The notes beneath the pieces are model-generated. The model had not been told where the DNA came from. It saw nothing but the letters and a program-made list of their open reading frames with translations, and ran no database searches. A stretch of DNA of 64,000 bases from Casuarina equisetifolia (Eukaryota; Streptophyta; Magnoliopsida; Fagales; Casuarinaceae): the NCBI GenBank assembly GCA_028551475.1, contig CM052357.1:26619745-26683744 (forward strand). The letters run 5' to 3'. Position numbers and translations under genes: made by a program. Positions within the stretch are counted from its first letter, which is position 1; every line of letters begins with the position of its first letter. Positions 57,529-64,000 of this stretch are shown here, in pieces.

Positions 57529-60500
57529 GAGTGAAAGAAAGAAAGAAAGAAAGAAGGAAGGAAGAGAAAGACCAGGAAGGGGGGCTTTAACGACAGGTCG
57601 TAAAGCTTTTGTAATATCGAAGTAGGGGGAGGGGGCTGGATGTAAATTTGTTTGGAATATAAAAAGTAGTGGGGGAATCCCAAATTGCCAAAGCAGTTGT
57701 TAGATTTTATAATCAAGTGTTGGAAGTAGATGGTCATTTTGGTGGTGCATTGGGTGTTTTCAATTAGTTTATTGAGTGTTGCGGTTTTTCATCTACCACT
57801 AAGGATTTGTTTATCGTTAAAAAAGGGAACATATCTAGAAAAGAGTCAAAGATGTGTAATTAGTGAGTGGACAGAACCACCAGAAGCTCTTCGGTTGGTA
57901 AGTTCATCATGACTAGACGAGGTGGTCCATGGATTCCTAATTGCTTAGAATAACTCCTAAGTTTATTTGTTTTGACAATTATGTAATTGACATGATTAGG
58001 AGAAGCGTGTTTTGACCAAAATCCAGCTGAAAATAAATAAATAAATAAATAAAGGATTTTTTTTTTTTTTAAAAAAAAAAGTTAGGATGGCGTGTGGATA
58101 AACGTTGGTGGTTTCCCAATTAATGAGTTCGATGATTGAGGGGGAAGTCAATTTCTAGATGCCAACGCGTCGAACACCACCACCGAGATAAAGATAACCG
58201 AGCATCAAGTTTTGTCTTTGCTTTTGAGGAAAGAACGAGGAAATGAAGGTTGACTTGTGATTCACGATTCATGATTTTTTGATGTTCATTTCCAATGGTT
58301 TGAAGGTGGAAAAGAAGAAGTTCTTGAAGAGAATGGAAGTCCTATGATGCAATTGTCTTTTCATTTTTATAAGTCCTCATTGAGTGAGAGATATAGTGGC
58401 ATGATTTCGTAATCTCAGATGATGGCTAATTGTGACATCCACTTGGGCACGATAATTGTGGTTTAGTCGTTGATGTTGAGCTAGATGGATCCCGTGTCTT
58501 TCATGTATTTGGTATGTTGAATAATTTAATCAATGTATTAATATTTAATATTAGTTAGAACAAACGTCTTATATTGATTATACAATCCTTTGTGGTGAAG
58601 TTAAAATAACGAGAGTATTCCTTCAATTATTGAACTTTAATATTTTAATATGATATTGAAATTTAGATTGAATATATTCTATCCTTTAAAACTTTAAGCC
58701 CAATGTCATTTGATATATAAGAGTATGTGTGTAAGACAGATGTTTTGAATCTTTTAACAAATATTAGTTACCTTAAATTTTAATTTATTAAATTATTAAT
58801 CACATTGTTAGATCCACTTCAATAATTGCTCAATAACACTTTCACAAGTTAAAAAAGTTGAGATAGAAAATAAAAACTTGGACATGATAAAAAAATCTAA
58901 AATATTTATTTGTTAGTTAGATAGATTTGCTAAGAGTAGCATATATGGTCTCTTTCTACAGACCATTTACACAAATATGTTAAGGGAGAGGGGATGTAAT
59001 TAGTGGACAGACACTCGTACCCTTGTTGAGTTATTCTATGAGAAATAAAAATATAAAGAAAATCAAAAAACTTGACACAAGCACATAGCAAAAATGACTA
59101 ACAAACAAAACAATAGGCATTTTTAATTCAATGCTTACTTAAGAAATGGAGAATTCCTTGAAAGTAAAGTATGACATTCTTCAATGTTTATCCATAGAAA
59201 GGGTAATGCAATACTAAACCATCTAACTAATTATACACACAGGGTTAGGATGTGAGAATTTTTTTATTAGCCTAACTTGCTACCAAATATCATGCCTACC
59301 TATCTTCAAGAAATACTAGTAAATTTAGCTAATTATAGACATTTAAGTTAACTTACTAAGGGCAGGGTCCAAGGTTAAAGGTGGTTAGGATTTACTAAAG
59401 TTTGGTATTGAACGACCGAACTCTTTTCCTGTACCGGCTTACCACTGAAGCGTTGATTTTCAACGTGGCGTAAATCGATTGACCGTACAGACAGGAGTTA
59501 GGCCCTTGTCTCCGATGCCGTGCTGTGTTTCGAGTTTCAAAATCTGCAAATCTCCGTGTTGACTCGGAGTCAAGCTGCACTGTCTAGATTGTCGACATTT
59601 TCAACGATTAGGCTTTGCCCCGTCCAATCAGTCTGGTCTTTTGGGTTCGGCCTTGACTTGTCTTGTACTTCAGCCCGACGCTTCCCTTCAATTTCCAATC
59701 AGCGTCCGCGTCGGCTTTCGGCTGCGGTGGGCTTTACGTTGGGAATAAGGCACTGGGCTGCAGCTCAGGGGCCGAATCTAGACCTTTCGTTTGAGGTTAT
59801 TGACTGAGAGGCTCGGAAGACATTAATCTAAACCGTTCGTAAACCTCTGTTTTCTTCTGGGCTTCAGAGGGCGAAATGATCATTACCATGCTGCGTTTTA
59901 CTTCTTGACTAGAGAAAAATTTAACCTTGAAGTCCAGCAATACGCAACACAAAACACCACCCAATTAGGTCTCTAATGATGGCAATCATACAAACAACAG
60001 GCATTCACTTTTGTCGTGAACTGAGATTGTGGTAAAAGGCTTGGACTTGTGGGGTTTTTGACGTTAGTTCCTTAGGTTAAGAAGCCTTTAATCCAATTAA
60101 AAATAAATATTGTCTAGAATCACTTAGTCTCATGTTCAATATTCAGATATAAAAAAGTAAACATTTTTTGTATAACAGTTGAATTTTTAACATTTGATAT
60201 GAAGTTAACTCATATTAATGTTTAAATAATAGAAGAGACAAATTTTTTAAAAAGGTTACTTGGATCATTGATGTCAAAAGTTGGGCCAAATGAATGTTTA
60301 TACTTCATAGGAATAGCATAGGCCGAAGTAATTTGTCATGACGAAGGACCATGGGAAGGGTCCAGGCTTATAAGAGCCTAAATATTGATTTCGGGTTAAA
60401 ACGAGACTCAATTAACCTCCAACTCTAGACTTTTGACATGATGATTAAGTTCGTAATACTTTTATATATAGAGAGGATTCATTACAGAAAACAAAATGAT

Positions 60501-61260
60501 GATCGTGGAAAGGGAAGAGGAACTTTTGGGTGTATTCAATCTCAACTTTCCCATCCATTTAACCCTGCCCTGCCCAAGCATTGATTAGAGCATCATACCC
60601 CAGGAACCAGGGAAAGGGGGGAAGCGATCATAACTCGTAGGAAGGTTATGATGACCTTGACAATCAAAGTGGGCATAAGAAATTCATCAGGTTTAAGGTT
60701 GTCAAACTTCAGCTCCCCTGTTCTTCAATGGGGTTGAGAATTCAATCAATTTTTATTGTTAAATCCAGCTATCCGTGGCCGGAGTTTGACTCGGTGCATT
60801 AACTGCGACATTTTCTTAAAACGTGCACGACTTTGCTTGTTCGCCAAACCAAGGATTCAGTATCCATGCGCCGATCCCGACTCAGCTTGAATGCCATTAA
60901 TAAATGCCCAAGTGGTTTACCTCAAAGAAGTCTTATGGTTTGCCCAACGGCTCCTTTACTTTTTCTCTGAGATTCCCTTCGTTGCTTGGAAGGGAAGAAA
61001 GACAATATGTTAACGTTGCACCAATGGGGTTCCTGAAAAACAACATCTTTTCAAGTCTGCGAATGTTTTTGAAAAAAAAAAGTAGGTGTTAATTCTATGA
61101 AAAGTAAGGATTAAAAGGAGTCGTGGCGAGAAAAACAAAGCAAAAAAGGGGAAAGGACACAGGGAGGGGGATTATATGTGTGCGCCTGAGTGCCTTACTG
61201 TCATGCACTTTGGCTGGACTCGTCGGAAAAGGCACGCAAAAAGAGAGGGAGCAGCGAGGA
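57529..61260. other. Spacer between WRKY and EXO70
   Basis: It holds the WRKY 3' UTR with a GAAA/GGAA tetramer run (about 57533-57568), an AAAT tetramer run followed by a T tract and an A tract near 58027-58080 that could fold into a hairpin, and otherwise AT-rich sequence. The 95-codon frame at 59520-59807 lies in a GC-richer island but has no motif I know. Confidence 0.6.
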
Positions 61261-61776
61261 GTTATTTTTTAGTAATTCTCGTATCTAATCGCATCACATT
61301 TCGTTGGGTTCTCCGTATCTCTCACTCTGTCTCTCTCTTTCTTTGAGGGTTCTGTAATTTGATTCTGAATCCGAGCTTTCAGTACTTTCCAACTTAAAAT
61401 CCTCTGATTCAGCTTGCCGGGTCGACTCGCTCTCTGTTCCTTTCCAAGTGAGTCTCTCTCTTTCTCTTTCACGCTTTTTCTGTCATTGTCCACCTAAAAA
61501 CGAGAATCTGCATTATCTGGTGGTTGCGGATTTGGTAATATATTTTCCCACCGGGTTTGGTTTTGATTTCACTGTGATTTGGCGAAAGTTTGCTGAGCAA
61601 ACTTGATGATTTTGGACATTGTTTCTGGGTGAATCGTGGGGCGATCGATATTATGATCAATCGTTTGGAAACCCAGCTGCGGATTTTGCGTAATTTCCTG
61701 TAAAGCAACTCTCTTTTCTCGATTCGGCAAGATTTTGAGGTCAAACCTCAGAGTAGTGTTAGGGTTTTGAGCGCGA
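61261..61776 (+). promoter_or_regulatory. Probable leader of EXO70, CT-rich
   Basis: CT-rich runs (about 61316-61340 and 61452-61470) precede the EXO70 start. A good donor 'ccaagtgagt' at about 61446 and AG acceptors before 61777 suggest a 5' UTR intron, which would need transcript support. Confidence 0.4.
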
Positions 61777-63813
61777 ATGGCGGAGTCCGTAAATGGCGAT
61801 AAGATTGATGTTTTGATATCTGCTGCGAAATCTTTGAAACTAAGCCTAGAGAAATCGAAGGCTTTAGGGTTAACTTTAGAGAAAGCTGGGCATAGATTAG
61901 AAGAAATCAACCAAAGACTTCCTTCCCTAGGGGCTGCGGTCCGGCCCATGCGCGCCGACAAGGATGCCCTTGTCGCCGTTGGGGGCCATATCAACCGTGC
62001 TGTGAGCCCTGCCGCCGCGGTGCTTAAGGTTTTTGATGCCGTTCATGGACTTGAAAAGTCGCTGCTATCGGACCTCGGGACTGATCTACCCGGTTACTTG
62101 TCAGTTCTGAAACGCCTGGAGGAGGCATTAAAGTTTCTGGGGGACAATTGTGGATTGGCAATTCAGTGGTTGGAGGATATTGTGGAGTACCTGGAAGATA
62201 ACATGGTGGCTGATGCTCGGTACCTTTCAAATTTGAAGGGTTCCTTGAAGAATCTCAGGGAATTGCAGAATAACGAGGAGAGGGTGCTTCTGGATGGTGG
62301 GCTTTTAGATGCCGCATTGGATAAGTTGGAAGATGAGTTCCGCCATCTTTTGACTGAAAATACTGTGCCCTTGCCAATGTCATCATCATCCTCACTTGGG
62401 GAGCAAGCTTGCATTGCACCTTCACCTTTACCAGTTAATGTTATGCAGAAATTGCAAGTGATTCTTGGGAGATTAATTGCTAATAATAGACTTGAGAAGT
62501 GCATATCGATTTATGTTGAAGTTCGTAGCTCGAATGTTAGAGCAAGCTTACAGGCTCTTGATTTGGATTACCTTGAGATCTCAGTATCTGAGTTCAATGA
62601 TGTGCAAAGCATAGAGGGGTATATAACGCAGTGGGGTAAGCATTTGGAGTTTGCAGTGAAGCATTTGTTTGAGGCAGAGTATAAGCTTTGTATTGATGTT
62701 TTTGAGAGGCTGGGATTGAACGTGTGGATGAGTTGCTTTGCAAAGATAGCTGCCCAGGCTGGTATTCTCGCATTTCTTCAATTTGGTATGACTGTTACAG
62801 AGAGTAGGAAAGATCCCAATAAGCTTTTAAAGTTGTTGGATATATTTGCATCCTTGAACAGTTTAAGACTGGATTTTAATCGGCTGTTTGGTGGAGCGGC
62901 ATGTGCTGAAATCCAGAACTTGACAAGGGATCTCATCAGGAGGGTGATTGATGGGGCGGCAGAGTTGTTTTGGGAGCTTCTGGGCCAGGTTGAGTTCCAG
63001 AGGCAGATGGCACCACCTCCAGATGGTAGTGTTCCTAGAATGGTAAGCGTCATTATTGATTACTGTAATAAACTGCTGGGGGATGATTACAAACCAATCC
63101 TAACACAGGTTCTGGCCATTCATCAAAGTTGGAAGCATGAGAAATTTCGGGATAAGCTCCTTGTTAATGAGGTTTTGAATATAATCAAAGCCATTGATAC
63201 GAACTTGGACATATGGATGAAGGCTTATGATGATGCCGTCCTATCCAACTTTTTTGCAATGAACAACTACTGGCATTTGTTCAAGCACCTGAAGGGAACA
63301 AAGGCTGGGGATCTCTTGGGGGATTCTTGGTTAAAAGATCATGAACAGTCCAAGGAGTACTATGCCACAGTCTTCTTGAGAGACAGCTGGGGAAAGCTTC
63401 CAGGTCACTTAAGTAGGGAAGGGCTGCTGTTCTTCTCAGGTGGACCTGCCACTGCTCGTGATCTTGTCAAGAAAAGGCTGAAGGCTTTCAATGAAGCTTT
63501 TGATAATATGTACAAGAAGCAGTTGACCTGGGTTGTGTGGGACAAGGATCTGAGGGAGAGGACATGCCTACTTATAGTGCAGGCAGTTGTACCTGTCTAC
63601 CGAAGCTACATGCAGAATTATGGACCCTTGGTAGAACAAGATGCAAGTAAAGGTAAGTATGCTAAATACACAGTGCAGACATTGGAGAAAATGTTAATGT
63701 CTCTTTATCAGCCAAAGCCCGGGAGATATAGCAGTTTCAAAGGCAGGCAGCTGAGTGGGAAATTCAACAATGCAGTCGCAGATCTTCGTCGTACTACCTC
63801 CGCGGTTGCATGA
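61777..63813 (+). CDS. EXO70G1: Exocyst subunit EXO70, G1 type
   Basis: A single-exon gene of 678 residues, about the expected length and without introns, as in Arabidopsis EXO70G1 from memory. EXO70 helps tether secretory vesicles to the plasma membrane as part of the exocyst. The N-terminal helical part (ISAAKSLKLSLEKSKALGL ... AAVRPMRADKDALVAVGGHINRA ... AAAVLKVFDAVHGLEKSLL) is typical of this clade. The Exo70 domain fills roughly residues 230-665, with conserved segments such as RDLIRRVIDGAAELFWELL, MNNYWHLFKHLKGTKAGDLLG and VKKRLKAFNEAFDNMYKKQ, and a basic C-terminal part (PGRYSSFKGRQLSGKF) in the region that contacts membrane phosphoinositides in other EXO70s. The start is the first Met in a clean frame after a CT-rich leader. 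It lies collinear with the WRKY gene. The clade call rests on N-terminal resemblance. Confidence 0.95.
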   Translation: MAESVNGDKIDVLISAAKSLKLSLEKSKALGLTLEKAGHRLEEINQRLPSLGAAVRPMRADKDALVAVGGHINRAVSPAAAVLKVFDAVHGLEKSLLSDLGTDLPGYLSVLKRLEEALKFLGDNCGLAIQWLEDIVEYLEDNMVADARYLSNLKGSLKNLRELQNNEERVLLDGGLLDAALDKLEDEFRHLLTENTVPLPMSSSSSLGEQACIAPSPLPVNVMQKLQVILGRLIANNRLEKCISIYVEVRSSNVRASLQALDLDYLEISVSEFNDVQSIEGYITQWGKHLEFAVKHLFEAEYKLCIDVFERLGLNVWMSCFAKIAAQAGILAFLQFGMTVTESRKDPNKLLKLLDIFASLNSLRLDFNRLFGGAACAEIQNLTRDLIRRVIDGAAELFWELLGQVEFQRQMAPPPDGSVPRMVSVIIDYCNKLLGDDYKPILTQVLAIHQSWKHEKFRDKLLVNEVLNIIKAIDTNLDIWMKAYDDAVLSNFFAMNNYWHLFKHLKGTKAGDLLGDSWLKDHEQSKEYYATVFLRDSWGKLPGHLSREGLLFFSGGPATARDLVKKRLKAFNEAFDNMYKKQLTWVVWDKDLRERTCLLIVQAVVPVYRSYMQNYGPLVEQDASKGKYAKYTVQTLEKMLMSLYQPKPGRYSSFKGRQLSGKFNNAVADLRRTTSAVA

Positions 63814-64000
63814 TTGTCTAACCTGATTCACTCTTAGTAGTTGGACCAAATGGATGTCATGCGCCAATATTCTCCTGATTGAGTTAGATGGTTAGCCAAT
63901 TACCATGTATATATTGTATTAGCAAGAGCCATGGAGCTATTTCACAAAAATCTTCATTGATTGGGTTCACAGAAGGAAGTTCCAATGAACTCTGCTGTCT
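63814..64000 (+). other. EXO70 3' flank to window end
   Basis: Noncoding sequence after the TGA, probably 3' UTR; no clear polyadenylation signal was recognised before the window ends. Confidence 0.5.

Noticed and set aside
1-64000. tRNA, rRNA or CRISPR elements
   Set aside because: No convincing tRNA A/B-box pair, rRNA segment or regularly spaced repeat array was recognised by eye. A tRNAscan run would be the proper test.

Overview
The window is nuclear DNA from a flowering plant, most likely a eudicot and perhaps a woody rosid; the species cannot be fixed from sequence alone. The reasons are GT/AG introns, a group IId WRKY gene with the family's R-type intron, an intronless EXO70 gene, plant receptor-kinase remnants, Ty1/copia and LINE relics, and AT-rich spacers with GA/CT microsatellites.

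Layout. 1-5.9 kb: spacer and a first intact sarcosine/pipecolate oxidase gene (SOX-1, 3552-4754, +). 5.9-12.9 kb: decayed transposons, namely a copia 3' half with its LTR and an L1-type LINE. 12.9-27.2 kb: a damaged copy of a segment, holding a 569-bp repeat, a reverse-strand copia element, the 3' end of a second copia, a SOX pseudogene with two stop codons (20474-21673), and a truncated, frameshifted copy of a giant coiled-coil gene (21861-27158, -) with two later insertions. 27.2-42.5 kb: the better preserved copy of the same segment, starting with the same 569-bp repeat, then a receptor kinase with a one-base frameshift, SOX-3 (32279-33478), SOX-4 (34299-35534) and the 3' two thirds of the coiled-coil gene, whose 5' end runs on to 47.5 kb. 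47.5-55.9 kb: gene-poor spacer. 55.9-57.5 kb: a WRKY11/17-type gene. 61.8-63.8 kb: EXO70 of the G1 type.

Two points stand out. First, the edges fit a tandem segmental duplication of about 15 kb: the truncated coiled-coil copy stops at 27158 exactly where the second 569-bp repeat begins, and its homology ends at 42509 in the intact gene. The left copy then decayed by deletion, a probable SOX-3/SOX-4 fusion and transposon insertion. Second, the gene content EXO70G - WRKY IId - giant coiled-coil - SOX joins what, from memory, is split in Arabidopsis between At4g31540-At4g31570 and At2g24570-At2g24580, so the window seems to keep the order that existed before the Arabidopsis duplication and gene loss.

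The eight-exon coiled-coil gene (2,856 codons) was assembled by eye from splice signals that keep one reading frame and end in a C-terminal membrane anchor. The genes do not form one pathway. They cover amine/imino acid oxidation (SOX), transcription control (WRKY), exocytosis (EXO70) and probable endomembrane tethering (coiled-coil). I see no CRISPR, rRNA or convincing tRNA gene, and no clearly new biochemical system; the new content is in the structure and evolution of the locus.
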